Shown here: one piece after another, positions 41,485 to 49,197 of the stretch | Layout: each line of letters opens with the position of its first letter | How positions within the stretch are numbered: the first letter of the stretch is position 1 | Assembly (NCBI GenBank): GCA_963744575.1 | Contig: CAVUUF010000025.1 | Location: 558,001 to 622,000 of the forward strand | Direction of reading: 5' to 3' | DNA length: 64,000 nt | DNA from: Palsa-504 sp963744575 | Lineage (GTDB): Bacteria > Actinomycetota > Actinomycetes > Streptosporangiales > Streptosporangiaceae | Program-made: the position numbers and the translations under genes | Notes under the pieces: model-generated | What the model saw: the letters and a program-made list of their open reading frames with translations, nothing else | What the model was told of the DNA's origin: nothing | The model's database searches: none

Positions 41485-43160
41485 CTCCCCGCCTGCCAGG
41501 CCCGGTCGCGGATCGCGCGCAGCCGGTGCATGACCTCGTTCGTCCCCCGGCCGAAATAGTCGTGCAGCCGCACGTACTCGGCGTACAGCTCGTCGTACAC
41601 GTCGGCGCGGGCCGGGTCGGGCCGGTAGACGTCCCGGTCGATCCGGCCCATGGCGGCCGCCGCGGCCGGCACGTCCGGGTAGGCGCCCGCGGCGACGGCC
41701 GCGTGGATGGCCGAGCCGAGGGCTCCGCCCAGATCGGACCCGATGACGGACAGCGGCCGCCGGGTGACGTCCGCGTAGATCTGCATGAGCGGGACGCTCT
41801 TGATCAGCCCGCCGGCGACCACGAGCTCGGTCACCGGCACGCCCGAGGCGCCGAACGTCTCGACGATCACCCGGGTGCCGAACGCGGTTGACTCCAGCAG
41901 CGCCCGGTAGATCTCCGGCGCGGTGGTGGCCAGCGTCAGGCCCACGATGGCGCCGGACAGGCGGCCGTCCACCAGCACCGAGCGGTTGCCACCTTCCCAG
42001 TCCAGCGCGATCAGCCCGTGCGCGCCGGTCGGCAGCCCGGCGGCCTTCTCGTCGAGCAGCTGCGGCAGCGACACACCCCGCCGCCTGGCCTCCTCGGCGA
42101 ACTCGCCGGGGACGCCGTTGGCCGCGAACCAGGCGAAGATGTCGCCGACCCCGCTCTGCCCCGCCTCGTAACCCCACAGCCCGGCCACGATGCCGCCGTC
42201 GACCACCCCGCACATGCCGGGTACCTCGGCCAGCTCGGCGCCGTTCATCACGTGGCAGGTCGAGGTGCCCATAATCGCCACCATCTTGCCCGGCGCGACC
42301 GGGCCGGCCGCGGGCACCGTGACGTGCGCGTCCACGTTGCCGATGGCCACCGCGATCCCCTCGGGCAGGCCGGTCAGCGCGGCCGCGGCCGGGGTCAGCC
42401 CCTCGGCCCGGGCGCCCAGCGGGGAGATGGGATGGGCCAGCTTGTCGTCGGCGAAGCCGGCGAACCGCGGGTCCAGCGCGGCCAGGTACTCCCGCGAGGG
42501 ATAGCCGCCGTCCTGGAAGATGCCCTTGTACCCGGCCGTGCACGCGTTCCTGGTCTCGGTCCCGCACAGCTGCCAGATGATCCAGTCGGCCGCCTCGATC
42601 CACCGGTCGGCGCGCTGGTACAGCTCGGCATCCTCGTCCAGCAGCTGCAGCGCCTTGGCGAACTGCCACTCCGAGGAGATCTTGCCGCCGTACCGGCCGA
42701 TCCACTTCTCGCCCCGCTCGTGCGCGACAGCGTTGATCCGGTCCGCGTGCGGCTGGGCGGCGTGGTGCTTCCACAGCTTGGGGTAGGCGTGCGGGCGCGC
42801 GGCCAGCCCGGGCAGCTGGCACAGCGGCGTGCCGTCGGCGAGCACCGGCATGCAGGTGGACGCGGTGAAGTCGGTAGCGATGCCGAGCACCTGGCCCGGT
42901 TCGATGCCCGCGTCCCTGACCGCGGCCGGGACCGCTTTGGCCAGCGCGTCGGTATAGTCGGCCGGATCCTGCAGCGCCCAGTCCGGCGGCAGCTCGCCGT
43001 GATCCGCCAGCGAGCGGTCGATCACGCCGTGCGGGTACTCGCTGACCGCGGTGCCCGCCTCGGTGCCGTCGCTGACCCGCACTACCAGGGCTCGCGCCGA
43101 CAGCGTGCCGAAGTCCACGCCGACGACGTACGCGTCACTCCCGCCCACTGAACCCGTCAC
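41481..43160 (-). CDS. araB: Ribulokinase
   Basis: A 559-residue FGGY-family sugar kinase phosphorylating L-ribulose. The N-terminal ATPase motif is VVGVDFGTLSARALVV; the substrate-binding ATDFTAST and the FGGY pattern in the C-terminal half (ELVVAGGLIKSVPLMQIYAD) are present, as is VAIMGTSTCHVM. The GTG at 43160 is chosen. The frame stays open upstream only through a 15-bp repeat block and into the operator, which would give an implausible WRRVG-repeat leader. First enzyme gene of the arabinose operon. Confidence 0.93.
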   Translation of the reverse strand: MTGSVGGSDAYVVGVDFGTLSARALVVRVSDGTEAGTAVSEYPHGVIDRSLADHGELPPDWALQDPADYTDALAKAVPAAVRDAGIEPGQVLGIATDFTASTCMPVLADGTPLCQLPGLAARPHAYPKLWKHHAAQPHADRINAVAHERGEKWIGRYGGKISSEWQFAKALQLLDEDAELYQRADRWIEAADWIIWQLCGTETRNACTAGYKGIFQDGGYPSREYLAALDPRFAGFADDKLAHPISPLGARAEGLTPAAAALTGLPEGIAVAIGNVDAHVTVPAAGPVAPGKMVAIMGTSTCHVMNGAELAEVPGMCGVVDGGIVAGLWGYEAGQSGVGDIFAWFAANGVPGEFAEEARRRGVSLPQLLDEKAAGLPTGAHGLIALDWEGGNRSVLVDGRLSGAIVGLTLATTAPEIYRALLESTAFGTRVIVETFGASGVPVTELVVAGGLIKSVPLMQIYADVTRRPLSVIGSDLGGALGSAIHAAVAAGAYPDVPAAAAAMGRIDRDVYRPDPARADVYDELYAEYVRLHDYFGRGTNEVMHRLRAIRDRAWQAGR

Positions 43161-43213
43161 CCCCTGCCCGCCGACCGCGCCGCGCCCGCGAACCCGCCGC
43201 CCGCGAACCCGCC

Positions 43214-43273
43214 GCCAGCCAACCCGCCGCCAGCCAACCCGCCGCCAGCCAACCCGCCGCCAGCCAACCCGCC
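43214..43273 (+). repeat. 15-bp tandem repeat in the araB leader
   Basis: Four perfect copies of GCCAGCCAACCCGCC (43214-43228, 43229-43243, 43244-43258, 43259-43273), flanked on both sides by decayed units of the type GCCCGCGAACCCGCC. It lies between the operator and the araB start, so it would sit in the 5' untranslated leader and could vary between strains. Confidence 0.9.
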
Positions 43274-43304
43274 GCGCCCGCGAACCCGCCGCCGCCGGCA
43301 CCCT

Positions 43305-43318
43305 TGTTAGCGCTAACA
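43305..43318 (+). promoter_or_regulatory. Operator O1 of the arabinose operon
   Basis: TGTTAGCGCTAACA is a perfect 14-base palindrome, the type bound by LacI-family sugar repressors. It lies about 145 bases before araB and 59 bases after the stop of the LacI-type regulator gene. A related site lies in front of the regulator itself (44562-44575). Confidence 0.88.
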
Positions 43319-43376
43319 TCCATCTGCCCGCCTATCGTACGTTCCTGCAGAGCATTCTTACCGTCGCCCGGCCGGC

Positions 43377-44507
43377 TCAACCAGCCCGGCCTGGACCAGC
43401 CGGCCGGGGCGGCCGCCCCGGCCGGCCCGGCGCGACGGCGCTCGCCCGCACGATCAGCTCGGGTTCCACCCGGACCCGGGGCCCGGCCGGGATCGCACCG
43501 GTCATGCGGTCCACCAGCGTATTCAGCGCCTGCCGGCCGACCTTGCCGAAATCCTGCCGCACCGTGGTCAGCGGCGGCAGGTAGTACCCCGCCTCGGGCA
43601 CGTCGTCGAACCCCACGATGCTGACGTCCTCGGGCACCCGGAGGCCTCGTTCCGCCAGCGCCCGCATGACGCCGAGCGCCATCGTGTCGTTACCGCAGAA
43701 GACGGCGGTCAGCCCGGGCTGGGCGGCCAGCCGGCCGCCCAGCTCGTACCCCGAACTCGCGGACCAGTCGCCCTCCAGCACGGCGGGCTCGGCCGCGCCG
43801 GCCTTGCCCAGCACCTGCCGCCAGCCGTTGACCCGCTCCTTGGCGTCCAGGCAGGACGACGGCCCCGCGACGTGATAGACGGTCCGGTGCCCCAGGCCGA
43901 GCAGGTACCGGGTCGCCGCCGCGGCGCCGGCCTCGTTGTCGATGGCCACCGAGGTGACCGACGCGCGGGTGCCGCAGCCCACCGCGACCAGCGGCACCTC
44001 GGCGGGTACATAGGCGAGCGCGGCCACCGCGGTGTCCTGCGTCGCGATGACGATGATGCCCTCGATGCCCTGGCCGAGGAACCGGTCAACCGCGTCCAGC
44101 ATCGACCGGCGATCCAGCGCCGGCAGGCTGGTCACCGACACGAAGTAGGCGTCGTGCGCGGCCCGCTCGAACCCGTAGAGCATGGAGGTCGGACCGTAGA
44201 GCATGGTGTCGGCGGTGATCACGCCGAGCGTATGGGTGCGCCGGGTGACCAGGGTCCGGGCCGCCGCGTTCGGCCGGTAGGCGAGCTCGCGGATGGCGGC
44301 GAGCACCTTGTCACGGGTCAGTGGGCGAACGTTCGGGTGCTCGTTCAGGACCCGCGAGACAGTCTGATGGGAAACCCCGGCCAGCCGGGCCACGTCGGCC
44401 ATGACCGGCGGCCTGGACAGGTTGCCCCCCGCAACAGACGACTTGCCCCCCGCGACGACCGCCGGTCGCACCCGGTTCCTGGCCTTCTCACCCGGTGACG
44501 ACGTCAC
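43377..44507 (-). CDS. LacI-family regulator of the arabinose operon
   Basis: A 376-residue LacI-type repressor. The HTH is MADVARLAGVSHQTVSRVLN (about residues 36-55), followed by the hinge LAYRPNAAARTLV, then a sugar-binding periplasmic-type domain (THTLGVITADT to the C-terminus). The GTG at 44507 has GGAGG six bases upstream. The gene lies directly before araB in the same direction; the palindrome at 43305 and a near-copy in front of its own start suggest it represses both and responds to L-arabinose. The C-terminus carries a Gly/Pro/Arg tail. Confidence 0.92.
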   Translation of the reverse strand: MTSSPGEKARNRVRPAVVAGGKSSVAGGNLSRPPVMADVARLAGVSHQTVSRVLNEHPNVRPLTRDKVLAAIRELAYRPNAAARTLVTRRTHTLGVITADTMLYGPTSMLYGFERAAHDAYFVSVTSLPALDRRSMLDAVDRFLGQGIEGIIVIATQDTAVAALAYVPAEVPLVAVGCGTRASVTSVAIDNEAGAAAATRYLLGLGHRTVYHVAGPSSCLDAKERVNGWRQVLGKAGAAEPAVLEGDWSASSGYELGGRLAAQPGLTAVFCGNDTMALGVMRALAERGLRVPEDVSIVGFDDVPEAGYYLPPLTTVRQDFGKVGRQALNTLVDRMTGAIPAGPRVRVEPELIVRASAVAPGRPGRPPRPAGPGRAG

Positions 44508-44561
44508 GTCGCGCCTCCTCTGCCGCCCGCGCTGCGGAGCCACGCGGTCAGCCGGGGCCGA

Positions 44562-44575
44562 TGTCAGCGCTTACA
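44562..44575 (+). promoter_or_regulatory. Operator O2 upstream of the LacI-type regulator
   Basis: TGTCAGCGCTTACA differs from O1 (TGTTAGCGCTAACA) at two positions and keeps the AGCGCT core with TGT/ACA ends. It lies 55 bases before the regulator start, fitting autoregulation. Confidence 0.75.
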
Positions 44576-44711
44576 TCCGTGCAGGTCAATCGGCTGTGCT
44601 CTCGCCCCGGAGCCCCCGACAGCGACTTGCGCCTCCGCCGCCCGGATTCTTTGTGCTCAGCGTAGCCGTCGGACGTCCGGCGCGGTAGCCCGGGGAACGG
44701 TGCCCCCTGGG

Positions 44712-45110
44712 TCAGGACCTCTCCTTGCCCGCCGCGCTGCCCCGCAGGTCGCGCAGGGTATCCCTGGCCTTGCGGCCGGCCTCGCCCTCGCGCAGGTCGC
44801 GCAGCGCGTCCCGGGCCGCCTCGCGCGCCTTGCCGACCGCCTCGCTGTCCCGCAGGTCGCGCAGAGCCTCCCTGGTCTTCCGGCCGGCTTCGCCCTCGCG
44901 CAGGTCGCGCAGCGCCGCCTCGGCCTTGCGGCCGGCCTCGCCCTCGCGCAGGTCGCGCAGCGCCGCCTCGGCCCGGCGGCCCGCGTCGCTGGCGCGCATG
45001 TCCTCCAGCGCGGACTTGGCCTTGCGGGCCGCGTCGCCGTGCTGGGCTCCGCGCAACCACGCGAGCAACCTGTCCCACCAGCTCCGAGCCTGCCGTTCGA
45101 TCTCGCTCAC
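44712..45110 (-). CDS. Helical protein built from 16-residue repeats
   Basis: A 132-residue protein with a strong ribosome site (AAGGAGAG six bases before GTG). After a Trp-rich head (MSEIERQARSWWDRLLAWLR) come about five repeats of 16-20 residues of the form AGRKAEAALRDLREGE, strongly charged with alternating Arg/Lys and Glu/Asp. A long amphipathic helix or coiled coil is expected, like apolipoprotein- or LEA-like proteins. No cysteine, signal peptide or known domain. The amphipathic head might touch membranes. Function unknown. Confidence 0.7.
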   Translation of the reverse strand: MSEIERQARSWWDRLLAWLRGAQHGDAARKAKSALEDMRASDAGRRAEAALRDLREGEAGRKAEAALRDLREGEAGRKTREALRDLRDSEAVGKAREAARDALRDLREGEAGRKARDTLRDLRGSAAGKERS

Positions 45111-45302
45111 CGTGACTCTCCTTCGCCATCACCCGTGTCGTTTCGCTCGTCACCGTGTCGCTTCCCAGCCGCCGTGCCGCTTCCGGCCACACGGCCCAGG
45201 GAGATTCCCGCGACCCGGTTCAGTAAACACGATATAACGCAAAAATCGCTCGGGCGAATTCTCCTACCCGGGCTGCCGCGGGCCAACCCGGCCGGTGAGA
45301 CA

Positions 45303-45698
45303 ATGCCCGGCATGCCGCCTCAGCGCATCAGCGGGCACTCCCCGTACGAATCGGCGTTCGGGTTCTCCCGCGCGCTGGTCGCCGGCGACCGGGTCCTGGT
45401 GGCCGGCACCGCGCCGGTTCCGCCCGGCGGCGGCCCGCCCCCGCCCGCCCCGTACGACCAGGCCCGGCTCTGCCTCGACCTGATCGGCGAGGCGCTGATC
45501 CGGGCCGGAACCACCCTGGATCACGTGGTCCGCACCCGCATGTACCTCACCAGCGCCGCGCACTGGCGCGAGGTCGCCCGGGCGCACGGCGAGATCTTCG
45601 CCGCGGTCCGGCCCGCCGCGACCGCGGTGATCGTGGCCGGCCTGCTCGACCCCGCCTGGCTGGTCGAGATCGAGGCCGAAGCCCTGCTCCCCGCCTGA
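45303..45698 (+). CDS. RidA-family (YjgF/UK114) protein
   Basis: A 131-residue RidA-superfamily protein. Typical features are GHSPYESAFGFSRALVAGDR at the start, AGTAPVPPGG, the conserved Arg in VVRTRMYLTS and the C-terminal DPAWLVEIEAEA. RidA proteins deaminate reactive enamines from PLP enzymes. The usual C-terminal ending differs slightly, so this may belong to an Rid subgroup of unknown substrate. The start could also be the ATG nine bases later. Confidence 0.88.
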   Translation: MPGMPPQRISGHSPYESAFGFSRALVAGDRVLVAGTAPVPPGGGPPPPAPYDQARLCLDLIGEALIRAGTTLDHVVRTRMYLTSAAHWREVARAHGEIFAAVRPAATAVIVAGLLDPAWLVEIEAEALLPA

Positions 45699-45722
45699 CG
45701 CGCCCCCGGAGCGGCCAATTTC

Positions 45723-45776
45723 CATGATCGTGAAGGATCCGGTACGGCTAGCCGTACCAAACCCTTCGCGATCATG
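45723..45776 (+). terminator. Long hairpin between converging ridA-like and tetR genes
   Basis: Outer arms CATGATCGTGAAGG (45723-45736) and CCTTCGCGATCATG (45763-45776) pair with one mismatch. Inside is a perfect 18-base palindrome, GGTACGGCTAGCCGTACC (45741-45758). It lies 25 bases after the ridA-like stop and 28 bases before the tetR stop, so it probably ends both transcripts. It is symmetric enough to be a protein-binding site as well. Confidence 0.75.
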
Positions 45777-45803
45777 AATCAGTGCCGCTGGAAAAACACG
45801 AGG

Positions 45804-46580
45804 CTATCCGGCCGGCGCGGGCCCGGGACGCTGGAGGCCGGCCAGGATGGTGTCCACCACGTCGGCGATGAAGCCGGCCGTCATCGGCAGGTGCCCAAGC
45901 AGCAGCCGGTGCTCGGCGGCGCCGAACAGCAGGTCGAGCACCACCTCCTGGTCGACGGAAGCCGCGATCTCGCCGCGGGCGATGGCCCGGTCCAGCATGA
46001 TCCGGCGCTGGCGGCGCAGCGGCTCGAGCACCCGGTCCCGCCAGGCCCCGCGCAGTTCCTGGTCGTGCTGGGCCTCGGCGATCAGCCCGGTCAGCATGGG
46101 TCCCATCGGCGTCTGGGTGACCGCCCGCACCCACGCGTGCAGCGCCGCCAGCAGGTCGCCGCGCAGCGCCCCGGTGTCCGGCAGCGGCTGCTCCTCACGG
46201 AAGGAGGCCATGAACGCGTCCAGTGCGAGCAGGCCCTTGGACGGCCAGCGCCGGTAGATCGTCGTCTTGCCCACCCCGGCCCGGGCCGCCACCTCCTCGA
46301 TCGACATCGCAGCCAGCCCGCGCTCGGCCAGCAGTTCCACGGTCGCGGTCAGGATGGCCCGGTCCGCCTCCTGGCTCCGCGGCCGACCGCGCGGCGCCCC
46401 CGTCGGCGCAGCGCCCGCGCCCGTCCCCGGCGCAGCGCCCGCGCCCGTCCTCGGCGCAGCGCCCGCGCCCGTCCCCGGCGCAGCGCCCGCGCCCGTCCCC
46501 GGCGCAGCGCCCGCGCCCGTCCCCGGCGCAGCGCCCGCGCCCGTCCGCGGCGGCGCACCCCCCGGAATATCACTGCTCAT
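45804..46580 (-). CDS. TetR-family repressor with an N-terminal repeat tail
   Basis: A 258-residue TetR regulator. Residues 1-62 are six GTGAGAAP-type octapeptides. The HTH follows at about 68-118 (ILTATVELLAERGLAAMSIE, then VGKTTIYRRWPSKGLL), then a ligand-binding domain of about 140 residues with LLFGAAEHRLLLGH. It diverges from a DHA2 exporter with 57 bases between starts, the classic repressor-pump pair, so it likely represses the pump and itself. The long repeat tail before the HTH is unusual. Confidence 0.92.
   Translation of the reverse strand: MSSDIPGGAPPRTGAGAAPGTGAGAAPGTGAGAAPGTGAGAAPRTGAGAAPGTGAGAAPTGAPRGRPRSQEADRAILTATVELLAERGLAAMSIEEVAARAGVGKTTIYRRWPSKGLLALDAFMASFREEQPLPDTGALRGDLLAALHAWVRAVTQTPMGPMLTGLIAEAQHDQELRGAWRDRVLEPLRRQRRIMLDRAIARGEIAASVDQEVVLDLLFGAAEHRLLLGHLPMTAGFIADVVDTILAGLQRPGPAPAG
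46401..46552 (+). repeat. 24-bp tandem repeat, about six units
   Basis: About six units of a 24-bp sequence containing GGCGCAGCGCCCGCGCCCGT, differing at one to two positions. On the minus strand each encodes GTGAGAAP or a close variant at the N-terminus of the TetR protein. Frame-preserving length. Confidence 0.9.
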
Positions 46581-46637
46581 CGGCCGGTTCTATCATGGAG
46601 AAATTCGAAACGATCCGTAACGTATCTGATTGGTATC
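46581..46637. promoter_or_regulatory. Divergent promoter region of the tetR-pump pair
   Basis: A 57-base gap, less GC-rich than its surroundings. It contains an imperfect palindrome GAAACG-n8-CGTATC (5 of 6 bases paired) around 46602-46621, a candidate TetR operator covering both promoters. Confidence 0.45.
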
Positions 46638-48104
46638 ATGCCTGTCACCGTGCCGTCCTCCCGCCGCCACGAGTCCTTGCCCGCCACCACGACAACAACA
46701 CCCGCCGCCCCGCCCCGCCGCCAGCCGCTGCAACTGGCCCTGATCCTGGTCGCCGCGTTCATGGTCGTCCTCGATTTCAGTATCGTGAACGTCGCGCTGC
46801 CGTCGATCGAGCGGGAACTGCGCATGCCCGCCAACTCAGTCCAGTGGATCGTGACCGGATACGCCATCTCGTTCGGCGGCCTTCTTATCCTCGGCGGCCG
46901 GGCGGCTGACCTGTTCGGCCGGCGGCGCATGTTCGTCGCGGGCCTGGTCGCCTTCTCCCTGGCCAGCCTGGCCGGCGGACTAGCCCGGGACCCGGTACTG
47001 CTGATCGCGGCGCGGGTGGTGCAGGGCGCGGGCGCCGCCATCGTCGCCCCGGCCGCGCTTTCCCTCATTACCACCGGCTTCCCCGAAGGCCCCGAACGTA
47101 CTCGCGCCATCGGCCTTTACGGCGCGGTCTCCTCGGTCGGCTTCGTCTCCGGCCAGGTCCTTGGCGGAATTCTCGTGCAGTTCACCAGCTGGCGCGCGGT
47201 GTTCCTGGTCAACGTGCCGGTCGGGCTGATCGCCGCCGCCCTGTCCCCGCACGTCCTCGGCGCGGCGAGAAGCGCGGCGAAGACCGCGGCCAGGACCGGA
47301 GTCGCCAATGCCCGCCATCTGGACGTCCGCGGCGCGCTGCTCATTACCGGCGCGGTCACCCTCATCGTGTTCGCCGTGTCCCAGGGCGTGGTACTCGGCT
47401 GGACCTCGCCGCTGGTCATCGCCGCCGTCGTGGTCGCGGCCGCGGCCGCGACGGCCTTCATGAAGGCCGAGACCCGGCACCCCGAACCGCTGATCCGCCC
47501 GTCCCTGCTGCACCGCAGGGGGCTGCGCGACGGGACCACGCTGGCCTTCCTGCTCGGCCTGTGGAACGGCGGCGAGATGCTCGTGCTGTCCCTGTACCTG
47601 CAGCAGGTCCTGCACGAGTCCCCGCTGTTCACCGGCCTGATCATCGCCCCGCAGGGCGTGGTCGGGTTCCTCATGGGCGTGACCGGGCCGCGGCTGGCGG
47701 CCCGGATAGGCATCAAGCGGCTGCTCGTGCTGACCGCCGCCGCGGCGGCAACCGGCTTCCTCGTCCTGACCCGGCTGCCCGCGACGGGCTACAGCCCGGT
47801 CCTGTTCGTGGTCACGTTGATCGGCTTCGGCACCGCCGGCACCGCGCTCGGCTCGACGGTGCTGGCCAGCCGCGGCATGGCCGACGCCGACCAGGGCCTG
47901 GTCGGCGGCATGATCAACACAAGCCGCCAGATCGGCGCGGCGGTCGGCGCCGCCCTGCTGCCGGCCGTGGCCGAAGGCGTCAGCGGCGGGATCGGCGTCT
48001 CCGGCGACCGCGCCGCGATGTTCGCCGCCGCGCTGGCCGCGCTGACCGCCACCGCCGTGGCCTGGCGCGCCGCACGGCCGGTCCGGGCCCGCGCCACCAG
48101 CTGA
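46638..48104 (+). CDS. DHA2-family drug exporter (EmrB/QacA type)
   Basis: A 488-residue, 14-helix major facilitator. Motif C-like VVLDFSIVNVALPSIERELR is at the first helix, followed by QWIVTGYAISFGGLLILGGR, the A-motif GRAADLFGRRRMFVAGL and RVVQGAGAAIVAPAALSLI. It uses the proton gradient to export drugs or metabolites; the substrate is unknown. The N-terminus is preceded by a short Ser/Thr/Pro-rich stretch. No ribosome site is clear. It is regulated in all likelihood by the divergent TetR. Confidence 0.92.
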   Translation: MPVTVPSSRRHESLPATTTTTPAAPPRRQPLQLALILVAAFMVVLDFSIVNVALPSIERELRMPANSVQWIVTGYAISFGGLLILGGRAADLFGRRRMFVAGLVAFSLASLAGGLARDPVLLIAARVVQGAGAAIVAPAALSLITTGFPEGPERTRAIGLYGAVSSVGFVSGQVLGGILVQFTSWRAVFLVNVPVGLIAAALSPHVLGAARSAAKTAARTGVANARHLDVRGALLITGAVTLIVFAVSQGVVLGWTSPLVIAAVVVAAAAATAFMKAETRHPEPLIRPSLLHRRGLRDGTTLAFLLGLWNGGEMLVLSLYLQQVLHESPLFTGLIIAPQGVVGFLMGVTGPRLAARIGIKRLLVLTAAAAATGFLVLTRLPATGYSPVLFVVTLIGFGTAGTALGSTVLASRGMADADQGLVGGMINTSRQIGAAVGAALLPAVAEGVSGGIGVSGDRAAMFAAALAALTATAVAWRAARPVRARATS

Positions 48105-48148
48105 CTTATAGGGCCGAACGGTCCTGCTTATAGGGCCGAACGGTCCTG
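48105..48148 (+). repeat. Two tandem 22-bp copies, each a mini-hairpin
   Basis: Exact 22-bp duplication (48105-48126 and 48127-48148) containing GGGCCGAACGGTCC, in which GGGCCG can pair with CGGTCC around AA. It follows the exporter stop directly and may help end transcription. The core GGCCGAACGG also occurs at 15986, 30216 and 58280. Confidence 0.85.
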
Positions 48149-48164
48149 GTTACCCGCCCCGCCC

Positions 48165-48290
48165 TCAGCTCGTGCGCTGCAGGGGTGTACGCACCGTCTG
48201 GAGCCGGATCAGCCCGGCGGCGAAGATGAACGTGTCGATGCCCAGGACCTGGGCGTGGTGGGCGAACACTTCCTGCGGCGTGCGTGCCAT
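48165..48290 (-). pseudogene. SnoaL/NTF2-like gene with a large internal deletion
   Basis: A 41-residue ORF with an excellent ribosome site (AAGGAGGAGC before ATG). Residues 1-17 (MARTPQEVFAHHAQVLG) match the start of SnoaL-like proteins, and residues ~18-41 (IDTFIFAAGLIRLQTVRTPL) match their last strands (the DTFIFxxGKIxxQTV end). About 75-80 middle residues are missing and the join is in frame. The NTF2-like pocket cannot form, so this is a remnant, though still well placed for expression. Confidence 0.78.
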
Positions 48291-48338
48291 TCGTGCTCCT
48301 CCTTCACGGCGAGGTCCTTCTCGTCTTACCGTATATTC

Positions 48339-49118
48339 ATGAGTTTCGAGCACATCCTGGTGGAGCGCTCCGGCGACTTCGCCACGGTCACCATGAACCG
48401 GCCGCGGCGCCGTAACTCCCTGTCGCTTGAGCACATGCACGAGCTGATTGCGGCGTTCGAAGATCTGGGGGACAGCGATGTCCTCGGCATCGTGCTGGCC
48501 GGCAACGGCCCGGTGTTCAGCTCCGGGCACGACCTCGCCGAGGTCGCCGACGCCGGCCTGCCGCAGGTCCGGTCGCTGCTGATGACCTGCACCGAGCTGA
48601 TGACGCTGATGCAGCAGGTGCCCCAGCCGGTGGTGGCGCGGGTGCACGGGCTGGCCACCGCGGCGGGCTGCCAGCTGGTGGCCAGCGCCGACCTGGCCGT
48701 GGCCAGCGAGGAGGCCGGCTTCGCCGCGCCCGGCGGCAAGGGCGGCTGGTTCTGCCACACCCCGATGGTGGCCATCGCCAGGAACGTGGGCCGCAAGCGG
48801 GCCGCGGAGCTGGCCATGTCCGGCGACGTCATCGACGCGCGCACCGCGCTGGACTGGGGCCTGGTCAACCGGGTGGTGGCCGCTGCGCAGCTTGACTCCG
48901 CGGTGCAGGACCTGCTGGAGCGGGTCACCAAGGGCTCGGCGCAGAGCAAGGGCATCGGCAAGCAGGCGCTGTACGCGCAGATCGACCTGGACCAGGCCAA
49001 GGCCTACGCCCACGCCATCGAGGTGATGGCCGCGACCAGCCAGCTCCCCGACGCCCGGGAGGGGATGCACGCGTTCCTGGAGAAGCGCAAGCCCAACTGG
49101 GACCGCGGCCGGAACTAG
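48339..49118 (+). CDS. Enoyl-CoA hydratase/isomerase-family protein
   Basis: A 259-residue crotonase-fold protein. The oxyanion-hole sequences are FSSGHDLAEVAD (about residue 58) and ATAAGCQLVASADLAVASEE (about 105-124), where the second catalytic Glu position can be judged only by alignment. GWFCHTPMVAIARNVGRKRA follows. It may be a hydratase or an isomerase. There is no ribosome site before the ATG, so it may be leaderless. It diverges from the SnoaL-like remnant. Confidence 0.9.
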   Translation: MSFEHILVERSGDFATVTMNRPRRRNSLSLEHMHELIAAFEDLGDSDVLGIVLAGNGPVFSSGHDLAEVADAGLPQVRSLLMTCTELMTLMQQVPQPVVARVHGLATAAGCQLVASADLAVASEEAGFAAPGGKGGWFCHTPMVAIARNVGRKRAAELAMSGDVIDARTALDWGLVNRVVAAAQLDSAVQDLLERVTKGSAQSKGIGKQALYAQIDLDQAKAYAHAIEVMAATSQLPDAREGMHAFLEKRKPNWDRGRN

Positions 49119-49197
49119 GCCGCCCCCGGTTTTGTCGGACCCGGCTGGTAGCGTCGGCCGCAACAGGATCCTTCCGACGCAGCAAGGGGGAAACACG

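Noticed and set aside
43160..43319. An N-terminal extension of araB giving WRRVG repeats
   Set aside because: It would begin inside the LacI operator and be translated from non-coding repeats; the ribulokinase fold starts at 43160 or just after.
44548..45192. A 214-codon minus-strand frame overlapping the helical-repeat gene
   Set aside because: It is an Arg/Gly shadow of the repeat DNA; the 132-residue frame has the ribosome site and a regular amphipathic pattern.
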